Assembly: GCF_003254395.2 (NCBI RefSeq)
Contig: NC_037653.1
Coordinates: 6,144,283-6,208,282 of the forward strand
Source of the DNA: Apis mellifera
Taxonomy: Eukaryota; Arthropoda; Insecta; Hymenoptera; Apidae
Direction of reading: 5' to 3'
DNA length: 64,000 nucleotides
This document shows, piece after piece, positions 1 to 11,202 of this stretch; position 1 is the first letter of the stretch; each line of letters starts with the position of its first letter. A program made the translations under genes and the position numbers. Under the pieces are notes generated by a model that worked only from the letters and a program-made list of their open reading frames with translations, was not told the DNA's origin and did not search any database.

Positions 1-481
1 GAATTTTAACCGATATCTGCGTAAAATTGTTAAATCGATTAAAAAGTTAAAGGATTATTAAAATGGAAGTTTAACTGAGTGACGAAAGGAGGGGAAGGGG
101 GATAGGTAGATTCAAAATTCAGAGTTGACTTATGGAACGGAGGGGGAGGAGAGGGGAGGAATCTTCCGAAAGATTTAAAACATCGCAGTTCGTGCACAAC
201 GACTCGCAAATTTGTCGTTTACTCGACCGTCTAGAAACTTTACCCCAACTTTTCACATAGAGTGTAACTTCTTTCTTTTCGCAGCTGCGCGGCATTCCTC
301 CCGCTTTTCGCGCTTCATCCATTGTTCATCGTTCCCGCCCTCGCCGACTCCTCGGATGGATAAATTAGCCGTTTAATTCGCCTTTAATTAAAACCGCCAC
401 CGCCACCCTTGGCCACCCTCTAACGGCTATCATAACTAATTCCGCGAAATCTCGGTTTAAATTCTTTCACCACCTTTTCTT
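1..481. other. Non-coding AT-rich stretch, no gene seen
   Basis: AT-rich sequence with a CT-rich block near 400-480. I see no splice-bounded coding segment, RNA gene or transposon here. Short open frames are low in complexity and are not supported. Confidence 0.6.
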
Positions 482-1216
482 CATTCGAAACACGAGACTA
501 CGATCTTATTAACAACTTATTTCTTCCTCCTCCTTCTACATTTTTATTCTTATTCTTATTCATTTTTTTTCCCTTCCTTTCTTTACAAAATCAGCGCCTC
601 GCCAGTTTGCAAATTGATATCTCAACTCGGAACTCGAAAAATAAATTAACACCACCTATTCATTCGAAACTACGATCTTAACAACTTATTTCCTCCTCCT
701 TCTTCTACATTTTTATTCTTATTTTTATTTTTTTTTTCCTTCCTTTCTTTACAAAATCATCGTCTCGCCAGTTTGCAAATTGATATCTCAACTCGAGCAA
801 ACCTCAACTCGTAACTCGAAAAATAAATTAACACCACCTATTCATTCGAAACACGAAACTACGATCTTATTAACAACTCATTTCCTCCTCCTCCTTTTAC
901 ATTTTTATTTTTATTCTTATTTCTTTTTTTTTCCTTCCTTTCTTTACAAAATCATCGCCTCGCCAGTTTGCAAATTGATATCTCAACTCGAGCAAACCTC
1001 AACTCGTAACTCGAAAAATAAATTAACACTACCTATTCATTCGAAACACGAAATTACGATCTTATTAACAATTCATTTCCTCCTTCTTTTTATTCTTATT
1101 CTTATTCATTTTTTTTTTCCTTCCTTTCTTTACAAAATCATCGCCTCGCCAGTTTGCAAATTGATATCTCAACTCGAGCAAACCTCAACTCGTAACTCGA
1201 AAAACAAATTAACACC
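482..1216. repeat. Tandem array, ~180-195 bp unit, four copies
   Basis: The motif CATTCGAAAC recurs at about 482, 661, 843 and 1038, and the motif GCCAGTTTGCAAATTGATAT at about 601, 767, 962 and 1148. Each unit combines a pyrimidine-rich half (CTTCCTCCTCC, T-runs) with a conserved GCCAGTTTGC...CTCAACTCG half. Later units are 195 and 186 bp apart, both multiples of three, so one plus-strand frame stays open over several units (780-1382). I regard that as an artefact of the period, not a gene. Confidence 0.85.
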
Positions 1217-2111
1217 AAAACAATCGAACCGACCGGTGTCAATATCAATCCTTCGTAATTCAAATGTAAACAAACACATACACACACACAAGTATCGCGC
1301 ACACAATTCAGTTACGTTCCCACGAAATTACCATGAAATAATATATTTCACAAGTAGGAGGACGAACCGCGAACGACCGTGAATTAAACGGTTGATCCTC
1401 TCCTCCCCTCTCTCCCTCCTCCTCGAATATCTCGATTAAAACACGCGCGGAGACGCGGAGGAGACTTGTAGGGAGGGGAGAAAGTGGAGAGAGAGAGAGA
1501 GGGAGAGAGGCACGTCCACCACCGCTTTGGACTTCCGCCGGTATTGATTACAAATTCAGATAACATAACGAGCTAACGAGCGATAATTATCGCGCTCTCG
1601 CCGGCCGAATCTCGGCGAGAGTGATTTAATCAACTTCGTACACACGTATATAACACGTGTGTACACGGGGCAAGCGGGCGGGGCGTTAAACGGCGGTGGC
1701 CTTTAACCCGGGTGTTAAACGGGTTGAAGGGTGATTACCGGACTCGTCATTCGCCGATTATAATACCGATAGATTGACCAAACCTACGTATCGAAGTGGT
1801 AAGAAAGTATACTATACGTGTACCTTACGTGATGCGTACGCGTCCCAATTGGTGATTCAATTGTTTCGTGTGCGATTTGCTGCATAACAGCGCTTGAATT
1901 GGAAATTTTCGTTTCGAGAATTTGATATATACTTAATGCGAATAATTGATAATGGTTAATCGAGGAATAGGTTGTTAATAAAAAAGGTATTACGATATGT
2001 AAATAAGGATAATATCGAATGTTATTATTATTTATTATTATATATATCTTGGACGAAAGTTTAGAGTTTAGTTCCTAGGAGTGCCGCTACGGTGCGCTTC
2101 ACGCGTAGCGA
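1217..2111. other. U1 upstream flank with a GC-rich island
   Basis: No coding gene is seen. Positions 1384-1740 are markedly richer in GC than the surroundings, with a polypyrimidine/GAGA stretch around 1390-1510, a GC-box-like GGGCGGGGCG near 1677 and two copies of GTTAAACG around 1684-1720. After 1860 the sequence is AT-rich again until the U1 gene. The GC-rich part could be regulatory; nothing in the sequence proves it. Confidence 0.5.
1638..1664. promoter_or_regulatory. Perfect 10-bp inverted repeat containing a CACGTG E-box
   Basis: Arms GTACACACGT (1638-1647) and ACGTGTGTAC (1655-1664) are exact reverse complements around a 7-nt spacer. The hexamer CACGTG occurs at 1654-1659. By a rough count one or two such 10-bp arms are expected by chance in 64 kb, so function is only a possibility. 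Confidence 0.3.
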
Positions 2112-2132
2112 GTTTCTCGAAAGTGGAATCGG
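2112..2132 (+). promoter_or_regulatory. Candidate snRNA proximal sequence element (PSEA)
   Basis: Insect snRNA genes carry a ~21 bp PSEA that is placed about 40-62 bp upstream of the transcription start and is bound by SNAPc. Counting back from the U1 start at 2173 points to this segment, which reads GTTTCTCGAAAGTGGAATCG plus one base. The assignment rests on position; I could not compare it with other snRNA promoters of this species. Confidence 0.4.
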
Positions 2133-2172
2133 TATGTCGATTTACAAATTGTTACGGGACATGAAGAGAGGC

Positions 2173-2337
2173 ATACTTACCTGACGCAGAGGTTACCGTG
2201 ATCATAAAGGCGGTTCCTCCAGGGCGAGACTCGTCCATTGCACTTGTGGATCTGAGCTGACCCCTGCGAATGCCCCTAATGCGGGTGTCTCGGGCGTAAA
2301 ATTTTTGGTAGTCGGGACTGCGTTCGCGCTATCCCGC
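2173..2337 (+). ncRNA. U1: U1 spliceosomal snRNA
   Basis: U1 snRNA is the RNA core of the U1 snRNP, which recognises the 5' splice site in the nucleus. The gene starts with ATACTTACCTG at 2173, whose bases 2175-2183 pair with the 5' splice site. Stem-loop I follows, with loop GATCATAAAGG at 2200-2210. The U1A-binding loop ATTGCAC of stem-loop II is intact at 2237-2243. The Sm site AAATTTTTGG lies at about 2299-2308, and the terminal stem-loop IV (CGGGA ... TCCCG, loop TTCG) spans 2313-2336. The length of about 165 nt is normal. The 3' end is placed by analogy with fly U1, whose last stem ends in the same way. One oddity: the stem-loop I loop, normally GATCA-C/T-GAAG, has A instead of G at 2206, in the U1-70K contact. 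It could therefore be a variant paralogue or a lineage-specific form; the promoter-position element upstream argues against a dead pseudogene. Confidence 0.95.
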
Positions 2338-5300
2338 GAATATTAATTAAAAAAATAATAATAATATAACATTCTCCAATTGGAAAAATCTATTTATCGA
2401 AAAACACGTTCCTTCGTTTTCTTTCTCTTTTTTTCTCTCTTTCGGTCGACGGTGTTTCGAGTAAATTTTTTACAATAAAATTACTTATGCAAAAAGCATT
2501 TCACGAGGGGAGGGGGATATAGGTCATTTAAAATTTCCATAAATATTCGCCAATTTTCTCACACCCTAAGTATTTTAATATACTTATTACGGCGACACTG
2601 TTGTTGGAAAAAGAAGAAAATACATGAAATTTTAATAGGGGGCGAGAGATCTTTATATATATAATATAAGTGAATTTCTTACCAAGTCGATTTCGAGCGA
2701 TCCAGATAAGCGGAGGGGGAGCAACGTTATAACAAAATAACGTTCCAGTTGCATGCATTAATGAAGAGTGAAATTGCTTGCTTGCCTCTCTTCTTGATAT
2801 CGTGGAAATTGTTTCGGAATCACGAATCGCTTCGAATGATCGAAATTAACGTCATGAATGCCCCATGCCCAGTATTTGCTTTGAATAATTGAAACTCTAC
2901 CGTTTCGCCACATCATGAATTGTAAATATTATCCGTGACCCTTCCAGGCATCTTACGCTCTATTAAGTGCGGTTAACTAGCGTTGCGACCAGAAGTGTAC
3001 TATTAAACTTAGTTGGGAACGGTGTGCTCGAGCGAACTCTCGGGACAAGTGGCAATGTTTACGTTTACAACGTGTTCATTGTTATCGCATATAACAAATT
3101 TCCAAGATTCTTACAATCATATTTCAAATACGTGCTTGTTCCCTCCTTTTCTTTTTCCTTTTTTTCATAACACAAATTGTTCATCGAATAAAATTCATTT
3201 GCTGGAAAAAAAAAATCGCTTGGAAATTCGCTTTTTATGTTAAACGAACGAGAGATGGAAAAATTTCGTTTGTTTGGGATAAGCACAAACGAGCGGAGAG
3301 GAATTTAATCATTAATTCGATTTATCATTATTAACGCCTCCGAATCACGCATGGTGAAAAAGCAACGCGATCGATCCTTCATTAAATAAACACACGTTCC
3401 CGCACTGGTCACTTGGAAAGCCAAATCCACATAAAAACATTTCATTCCACTTTTTTTTCTCCTTTTTTTCTCCCCTTCCGATCTATTTTTATACGAGAAT
3501 CGCCATACTCGCTGTTCCATCGTTATCATCGCGCCACTTTCGCGTTACTTTTACAACCGCCGCATTTGGAATTAAAACCGATTCCACGAGGGGGAGAAAA
3601 AAGGAGGAAAGGGAGAGGAGGGAGGGGAGAAAGGGGAAGGAAGAGACGGGAGATGCGGTTTGATTCGAACAAATATCAATTTGAATACTAATGGAAGTAC
3701 CCCGGCGTTGCCTGTGATTTTTCACGAAAAGGAGAAGTAAAAGTAACCGTGTACCGAGGCGAATCAGATCGTGGCTGAACACCGCGCGTATAACTCGAAA
3801 GTAACTATGCATGATGTCAATAACATTTAACTTTAATAGAACGTAATTACTTTCCCTTCCTATCGATTCTTCTCCGCCTTCTCCTCCTCGAATTTCTCTA
3901 CTGTACGCACGTGTAAACTATTCAACAAGATTCGATAAATATTTAAAAAATTTTCTTTTCTTTTTTTTCTTTCCCCCTTCATTTTTACATCCATCGTTTA
4001 CGATGAAAAAAAAGAAACGAAGACGCGCGTTGTTTCTTCTTCAAATGACAAAAAAATCACGACTAGCAAAATTTTTTTTATATACAAATATATACAAAAA
4101 TTACTTCGATCTCACGAAAGTAACGTTACATAACAAAGCAAAAACCAATGAAATTAAATTACAAAAGAATCATATCAAAGTATCGAGAATAAATAACGAA
4201 TCGCTTTAACAACGCCATGTTCCGTTGAAGAAAAGAATATTTCGCGATTCGTTCTCCTCCCCTTCCCTCCCAGAATCTGAAAATCCACAACGCGTCACGT
4301 AACGAAACGTCGAAACGTCGAGAGATTTACGATGCACACACGTTTCACGCGCGCGCAATATTAGAGCTCCAGAAGTGTATATATATATATATATACAGTC
4401 ATAAGTCGCGGACAATTTTCCGTTTCCGACCCGTGTGTGATCATTTTTATCGCGGTTCTGCAAACGAGCAAAAGTATATAAAGAGAACATGGGAGGGGAG
4501 GAAATCGAGCAAATATGGAGCGTAGATGGGAAATAGTAATAAACAGGGGAGGGGCGAGGGAGGGGGAAATGAAAGAACGAGAGGACATAATACGTAATAA
4601 AGGAAGTAGCCACGAAATAAGGGAAAATTGTCTACGAGTTACGTCCTTTCGGGACACTGTTTTCCCTTCCATACATATTTCTCTCTCTCTCTCTTATATT
4701 ATATATATATATACACACGTTTTCCCTTACGAACGTGCCGAGTGAAAATAAATATGGTGTATAACAATTTTGATAAAATTGTATATTTTTTTCCTTCCAG
4801 AAGAAGGGGGGAGGGGACGATTAATGAAGTTGAGGAATTTCGACGCTCCGTTATTAAATTTATTTTATTTGTTTCGTGACGATACATCCTTTCCTCTTCC
4901 TTTCTTTCTCTTTTTTTTAATAAAAGTTGTAATGAATAGAATACGAGAGGAGGGATGTATAAATTACATCGATAAAACGTGATGAAAAATTGACTTTGTT
5001 CGTAATATCATTTTTGTCCCACGGTTGGCATTAAAATGTTATATATATATATACACCATCGTGACATTAAATCGAATGGAGTTATTGTTCAATTTCATTA
5101 ATCTTTTACGCAATATCTTACGCGATATTATGTTTTACACGTTTATTGTTTTGAGAGTGTGTCGCGATTTTTCATTATTTTTTTTATTCTATTATTTTTG
5201 TTTTTGTTTCCTTTTGTTTCTCGCCACGAAAATATTTCTCGTTTTATTAATTGAGGTAATATATATATATATATTTGAGGTTATCAGTGGAAAGATATAC

Positions 5301-5487
5301 ACGTATATGTATTGCTGGTATTTTTAAAAAAAATGTTCATCTATTATAATTTAAATTACTTGTCAATTTTATCCCGATGTTTTTAAAAATTTTATTTCAA
5401 TATTTTTGAAAAGGATATCTTTTTCTCTCTCTCTCTCTCTCTCTTTTGAAAATTTAACCGACACTAACTTTATTTTTATTTCAACTA

Positions 5488-5490
<3 letters not shown>
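2338..5490. other. Non-coding stretch with simple repeats, no gene seen
   Basis: AT-rich DNA with polypurine or polypyrimidine blocks (for example 3590-3655) and short microsatellites: TA at about 4379-4396, CT at 4679-4693, TA at about 5248-5270 and CT at about 5423-5444. Open frames here are short, overlap each other on both strands and are biased in composition. I find no recognisable protein, tRNA or transposon. Confidence 0.6.

Positions 5491-5559
<69 letters not shown>
5491..5559. repeat. (TA)n microsatellite, ~69 bp
   Basis: Uninterrupted alternating TA from 5491 to 5559. Such a tract is self-complementary and can extrude as a cruciform; its length is likely polymorphic. Confidence 0.98.
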
Positions 5560-5566
<7 letters not shown>

Positions 5567-6841
5567 TACGCGAATTTAAATAAGTGTTTGGATCCCGTTG
5601 GAATATTGGATCTCGAACGTTTAATTGAACACTGTTTCGAGCAAACAGAGACACTGCGGTTTCGCGGAATCGTAGATAATCTAAATTACTATTTCGACGT
5701 GATATTAAACAAGAGACAGAGAGAGGAGAGAGGAAAAGGAGGGGGGAAAAAGGAAAAAAAATTTCAGTGACGAGAAAATCTCGAAATTACGCGATGGCAA
5801 AGCGAAGGAAATGGAGTCAACCGCGTAGAATTTAATTGGAATGGTACAAAATAAATAATTGTTCCATCTCGTCGATGTAGATATTTCTAAACGAATGGAG
5901 ATACAAATTGCATAAAACTGTATTATTATAATTTTTCGTATGCAAATATATAATCACGCGAATTTTATATATATAATTAATCGTTGGATTTATAAACGAT
6001 ATATACGTAATAAATGTAGAAACAAACGATTCTCGTTAGTGAAAAACGATTTAAAACATACGATAACTTTTCGCCCGATATTGTGGAAAAAATATTTCTC
6101 TCTAGATTAGAAAATAATATAATTCATTCCATTTGATCGTTGTTCCACTATCGTCGTCAGAATTATTGATCAAAGTGATCACTATATTATGAATTATCGT
6201 TAACGATCTTCTGTCATAAACCAATTTGTTAATCTCCATTTGCCTAATATCATTAAATTACACGTGTTTACAAATATATATCAATATTTAACCACGTATT
6301 ATTAGGCAATATTATAAGCAAATATCTAATCGCGTATATTTGCAAATAGAAATTTAATAGAGATTAAACATGAATGAACGATAATCGAAACAAATTATAG
6401 AAAATAATCGATACAATCGGTCGGATTAATTAAATTAAATACGATTGTTCGTACGTCGATCGTAAGGGAATACGATATCGTTGATTTAAAGTGAAAAAAA
6501 TAGGAAAATAAAAAAAAGGGGAGAGATTTCAAATCACGAGGGATTACGGCCATCGTTACGGCCGTTCTCCTAATACGAGCGAACCCTCGAGGGTTCATCA
6601 GACGGCGAAGGGGTTCCAACAAAATTCAGAATTCTAAATATAACGTCCATATTGTATTCCCGTGGCCGAGCATAATGAGTCTTCGTGGCGACAACGGTGG
6701 TTTACAAAGAAATCGTAGCCGAGATCGTGCCCCAGCTCGTCGCAACACCTATGATTTGCGGCCAAACAACTCGCCCTCCTCGCACGACAATGTGCGCTGA
6801 CAACTACACGTTCGCGTATCCAAGCCATGCACACCTGGATA
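5560..6841. other. Non-coding stretch, GC rising after 6540
   Basis: Very AT-rich to about 6500, then moderately GC-rich from 6540 to 6840. The GC-rich end holds a perfect 16-bp palindrome, GAACCCTCGAGGGTTC, at 6581-6596, and a nearby ACGGCC repeat (about 6545-6564). No coding segment is recognised. Confidence 0.55.
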
Positions 6842-7848
6842 CAGGGTGGGCCGAAAAATCTTGGAAAATCTTAAAAAGAGGAATTACAACAATCTTCGAT
6901 ATCGAGAATAAAACTTTCGTCTCTTTAAACGTATCTTTGAATACACGATCCTAATTTCAATACAAATATTTGATGTACAAATATTCCAATTCGAAATATA
7001 TTACGTAAAAAATTCGTTTCAAAATCTAGGAACGAAAATGAAGAATCTCTTTGACCATCCTTGAATGCAGGATAAATCGATTCTAATTTCAAAAATCTTG
7101 ACATAAAAATACCAATTCGAAATATACTATATGGAAAATTCGTTTCAAAATCTAAGAACGAAAATGAAAAAGTATTTGCACACCCTATACGAAATGAAGA
7201 ATCTCTTTGAGCATTCTTGATCACAGGATGAATCGAAAAGAAATTCTAAATCGATTCTAATTTCAAAAATCTTGACGTACAATTCGAAATATTTTATATA
7301 TTTTATATATTTTCCACTACGTGAAAAAATCATTGCATCTAGAAACCAAAATGAAAAAATATTTGCACGTCCTGTACAAAATGAAGAATCTCTGCATCCT
7401 TGATCACAAGATGAATCGAAAAGAAATTCTAATCGATTCTAATTTCAAAAATCTTGACATACAAATACCAATTCAAAATATATTACGTTTCAAAATCTAG
7501 GAACGAAATGAAGAATCTCTTTGAGCATCCTTGATCACAGGATGAATCGAAAAGAAATTCTAAATCGATTCTAATTTCAAAAATCTTGACGTACAAATAC
7601 CAATTCAAAATATATTACGTGGAAAATTCATTTCAAAATCTAGGAACGAAAATAAAAAAATATTTACACACCCTGTACGAAATGAAGAATTTCTTTGAGC
7701 ATTCTTGATCACAGGATGAATCGAAAAGAAATTCTAATAGATTCGAATTTCAAAAATCTGATTAATTACTCGATACTGCAAATATCAATTCAGAATTTGT
7801 TGGTTGTAACGTAGAAACTTCGATTCGATTCGAAATCTGCACACCCTG
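6842..7848. mobile_element. Possible non-autonomous element with CAGGGTG/CACCCTG ends
   Basis: The left end reads TA-CAGGGTG (6840-6848) and the right end CACCCTG-TA (7842-7850), so a 7-bp terminal inverted repeat is flanked by TA on both sides, as expected for a Tc1/mariner-type target duplication. The inside has no transposase; it is a degenerate ~175 bp tandem array. The CACCCTGTA motif also recurs inside the array units (about 7181 and 7670), so the apparent ends may simply be two array copies in opposite orientation. The call is tentative. Confidence 0.3.
7020..7790. repeat. Degenerate tandem array, ~130-180 bp unit
   Basis: The motif AATTTCAAAAATCTTGAC recurs at about 7085, 7259, 7441, 7573 and (shortened) 7746. 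Each unit also carries GAAATGAAGAATCTCTTTGA, GATCACAGGATGAATCG and a CACACCCTGTAC-like block. Spacing varies (174, 182, 132, 173), indicating internal deletions between copies. Confidence 0.8.
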
Positions 7849-9660
7849 TATAAAACGAGGGATCTCCTTAAGCGGCCAACATGGACAACGTGGGAGAGGC
7901 GTGGAGGCGCGTAGAAAGGCGTAAAGTGGCGGTGTGTAGCACGAGATTTTCGCGTGCACCAATCGCATGACGTGCCCCATTCCATATCCTTTTCTTACCC
8001 ATGTCGAACGACGCATCCTCTCTCTCTCTCTCTCTCTCTCACTCACTCTCGCCACCGATATTAATTCGACGATATCTGACCACCTCTTTCTCGGAATTAT
8101 GCCGTTTTTCGGTCTAACGACGACCCCTTCCCCCACCCCCACCACCCTCGAACTGAATTTAATAACGCACGCGTCACAACCGCGATAAAATCTCGATCGA
8201 TCTTCGTTGTTATTTAAGGATTTCGACAAAGCAAACACGACGATGTTTCGCGTGATTGGTGGAAAAAAGAAAGAAAGAAAGGAAGGAAGGAAGGAAAGAA
8301 GGAAGGAAGGAAAGAAGCGTGACGTTAATAACCGAGATGGCGATGACGAGTTGAACGATTGAGGGATTATTTCTTTTTTTCTTTTCTTTTTTTGGAGATT
8401 ACACGTTCGTGAAAATCAAATTGAGACGAAAGAAAGGGACGTGTACGATTTTGGTAATAAACTTTGGTATTGGGGAGAGAGGAGAAATTCTATTTTTTCC
8501 GCCTTTCATTCGAGCTTTTGACGAATAAAGAGGGATAACACAGGGATCGGTGTGATATTATTGGCGATTGGAAAATGACTTTTCGATGGACGAGAATATT
8601 GCATCCAAGTATTTATTAGAGATTAAAATATTGTCGATTATATCATTGGAATGAATGATTGGAATGTTGGGTAAAAATAAATTTCCGATCCCGTAATCCT
8701 GTCTTATTAATTCGCCTCTCGAAAACGATATCGATTAATTTGGCTTAAAAATTCGTAAAAAAGAAGAAAAATATATATATATATCGACGAAATTCATTTT
8801 ATCGAGGAAACGCAGACATAAGACCAGGAATCATTAAAACGAGGCATTTCGGTGAATCCTTAAGAAGCTTAACGATTTAACGATCCACAGAGACAGATTT
8901 TATACATATACTTTTTTTCGAATAATTCTCTCTGCGCGGGGAATTTCTTCATTATCAATAGTGGACGATGCAAATCTTTTCGAATCGTATTCGAATAAAT
9001 GAAAATTGACGATCGATACGTTATACTTCTGATTATATTTCTAATTCGACGCGTTTTCGTTTCTATTATTGAAACACGTACAACGAAACAGAATTAATTT
9101 TCCATTTATTCCATTTCGAAACATTGTATAATTTCTTACGTATTTCTTTCTTTCTTCTCTTTTTTTATCATCGATGTACATACACGCCTGACAAGGAACT
9201 TGAGTTTCGTGATTTTTCACCGAAGCGCATCGAACGTGCGAGCTCTACAGGATTCAATTAACCGTAACTGAATCAGGTACAGGCAGAGTTGTTGATAAAT
9301 TTTTTAAAAACGAACCGGACGAAAGATGAAATCACGGCTACAAACACCTCGCTCCATATAAATTTGCAAAAGAAAATCGAATCATCTCTCTAACGATGTG
9401 AGACAAAACGAAATTTCTTATCGCGTATAAACTTCGTTTCATATATTCATACGTTCTTACTTAATACCTAATTTACTTAAAAAGAAAAAATAAGAGAGAG
9501 AGAGGAATTAAAATCGCATCAAAATCGCTTCATTACTTCCAACAACGAACGATCCTCGAACGATATCGTTATCATTACCGTCGATTACACGAAAACACGT
9601 TCGATCCGCCGCTGCTTGCAGGGAGAGACCGAGAGAGAGAGGTTATATCGTAAAACTTTC
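7849..9660. other. Non-coding stretch with microsatellites
   Basis: Contains a (TC)n tract at about 8018-8046, a GAAA/GGAA tract at about 8268-8316 and short TA runs. The open frame on the minus strand over 7762-8238 depends on the CT repeat and repeat-array sequence and shows no domain. No RNA gene is seen. Confidence 0.55.
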
Positions 9661-9860
9661 CAACCTATACACGGTCATACCGTGTAAAGGGGCCACGATC
9701 CTCCAGGTGGAGTACACGGAATTAAAGTAATCCAGGATGATTCGACGAGGGAGGTGGCTATCATATGTCAGGTGTACGTGTGTACACACCTGGACAACCG
9801 GTCGGAAACGAGAAACTAGGCTAGTTTTACAGCCAGTTTCTGGGCGTCGAACACGGGTGC
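9661..9860. promoter_or_regulatory. Candidate cis-regulatory island with palindromes and E-boxes
   Basis: Within 200 bp there are three palindromic features. TACACGGT/ACCGTGTA (9668-9675, 9679-9686) has 8-bp arms. CAGGTGT...ACACCTG (9769-9792) is a near-palindrome with an E-box in each arm. AAACTAG-G-CTAGTTT (9813-9827) has perfect 7-bp arms. Three CAGGTG/CACCTG E-boxes are present (about 9703, 9769, 9787) plus CATATG at about 9763. CAGGTG is the core bound by Snail-type zinc fingers and some bHLH dimers. The island is richer in GC than its flanks. Enhancer function is inference. Confidence 0.35.
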
Positions 9861-10984
9861 ATGACTAATGGAAGTATGTGATTAAAACTTTCGTCGCAAT
9901 TTCTAGCACGTGAAAACTTCCCCCTCCTCTTCCTTCTCCCGTCAAAGCGCAACAAAATTTAAGCAACGAATTTTATATACATATATATATATATATATAT
10001 AAAAGTGTATATACACACACGTCCATCGGTGGATTATGTTCGAGGATTCTCCAATTGTCCTTTTCGCTCCGACGGGTTTAAATTCACCTCCGGTGAAAAT
10101 GTTACCTGGGGATAATTAGAAGCTTTTTCTCCTCTCTTTCTCGTCCTCTCTCCTTCCGCGACACAGAGCTTCCGCGTCCCTCGTCGGAAATATTTCACGC
10201 ATTTCGAGACATCGCGCCCTCTCGCGGAACGCTTCAACTCTGCCTATTTATACGGGATTGCTGTACTCCGGTCCGGAAGAGGGCCGTTTCGAACGGAAGA
10301 TTAAAAGGGGATGAAATGCAGCGGGGAATGAAATATTACTTTTGATTGATTTACGATTTTAAATGTCGCGGATCCTTCCACCCCCCTCCTCTTTTTCTCT
10401 TTTATTTTTAACCCGATGTCAGGTTAGATTTATATTTTTTTTTTTCCGGGCGCGATCGATTTTTTTCGAGATCGTTTCTTCGCGCCTCGATAAGTTGTTT
10501 CGAATCGAATCGGGTTTCGATCGATCGCGAACACGCGGCGGGCGTGGAAACAACGGCGGTGCGTGCGAATTTTTCCTTTTTTTCCTCGGCGCGGAGAGAA
10601 CGACAAGTCGAAACTTGTCGAGGAGGAACGGTTAATTAATTTGCCAACCGAAGGCCCGGCAACCGTATGAATCCACGCTTGTTTAATTGCTTCGTGAGAT
10701 ACGTTAAATTCCAACGGGTTTTTCGAACGGATAAAGGGGGGGGGAAAAGAGGAGGGGAGCGAGGGAAAATGAAACAGGTGTTAGACTATTTCGAGCGATG
10801 TCATTGCAATTACTGCACTCTTTTCTCCTTTCTCCAGCCTTTCTCCGTTTCTCGTCCAATTTTCTCAAACTTTTCCTCTTTTTTCCCCCCCCCCCCCGTC
10901 CACCACCTCGTTCCATGCAAATAATGAACATCTCTCGCGAATTTTCGATTTTTCCGTCTGCGGGAAGAATAACAATCTTTTCTC
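9861..10984. other. Non-coding stretch, moderately GC-rich
   Basis: A short (AT)n run lies at about 9979-10001. Positions 10030-10730 are CpG-rich with several overlapping open frames on both strands. None has a recognisable domain, and none has convincing splice boundaries. A C-homopolymer occurs at about 10887-10898. Confidence 0.5.
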
Positions 10985-11202
10985 GAAGAAGAAAAAGAAG
11001 AAGAAAAAGGAAAAGAAGAAGAAGAAGAAGAAGAAGAAGAAGAAGAAGAAGAAAAAGAAAAGAAGAAGAAGAAGAAGGAGAAAAAGAAAAAGAAGAAGAA
11101 ACAGAAGAAGAAGAAGAAGAAAAAGAAGAAGGAGAAAAATAAGAAGAAAAAGAGGAAGAAAAAGAAGAAGAAAAAGAGGAAGAAGAAGAAGAAGAAGAAA
11201 AA
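10985..11202. repeat. (GAA)n purine tract, ~218 bp
   Basis: Almost uninterrupted GAA/GAAA/GAG purines from 10985 to 11202, with isolated pyrimidines at about 11102 and 11140. The encoded Lys/Arg/Glu run is a by-product. Long GAA tracts can form intramolecular triplexes. Confidence 0.97.

Noticed and set aside
780..1382. 200-codon plus-strand frame with internal repeats
   Set aside because: It reads through the 482-1216 array, is low in complexity, and has no true ATG context or splice signals.
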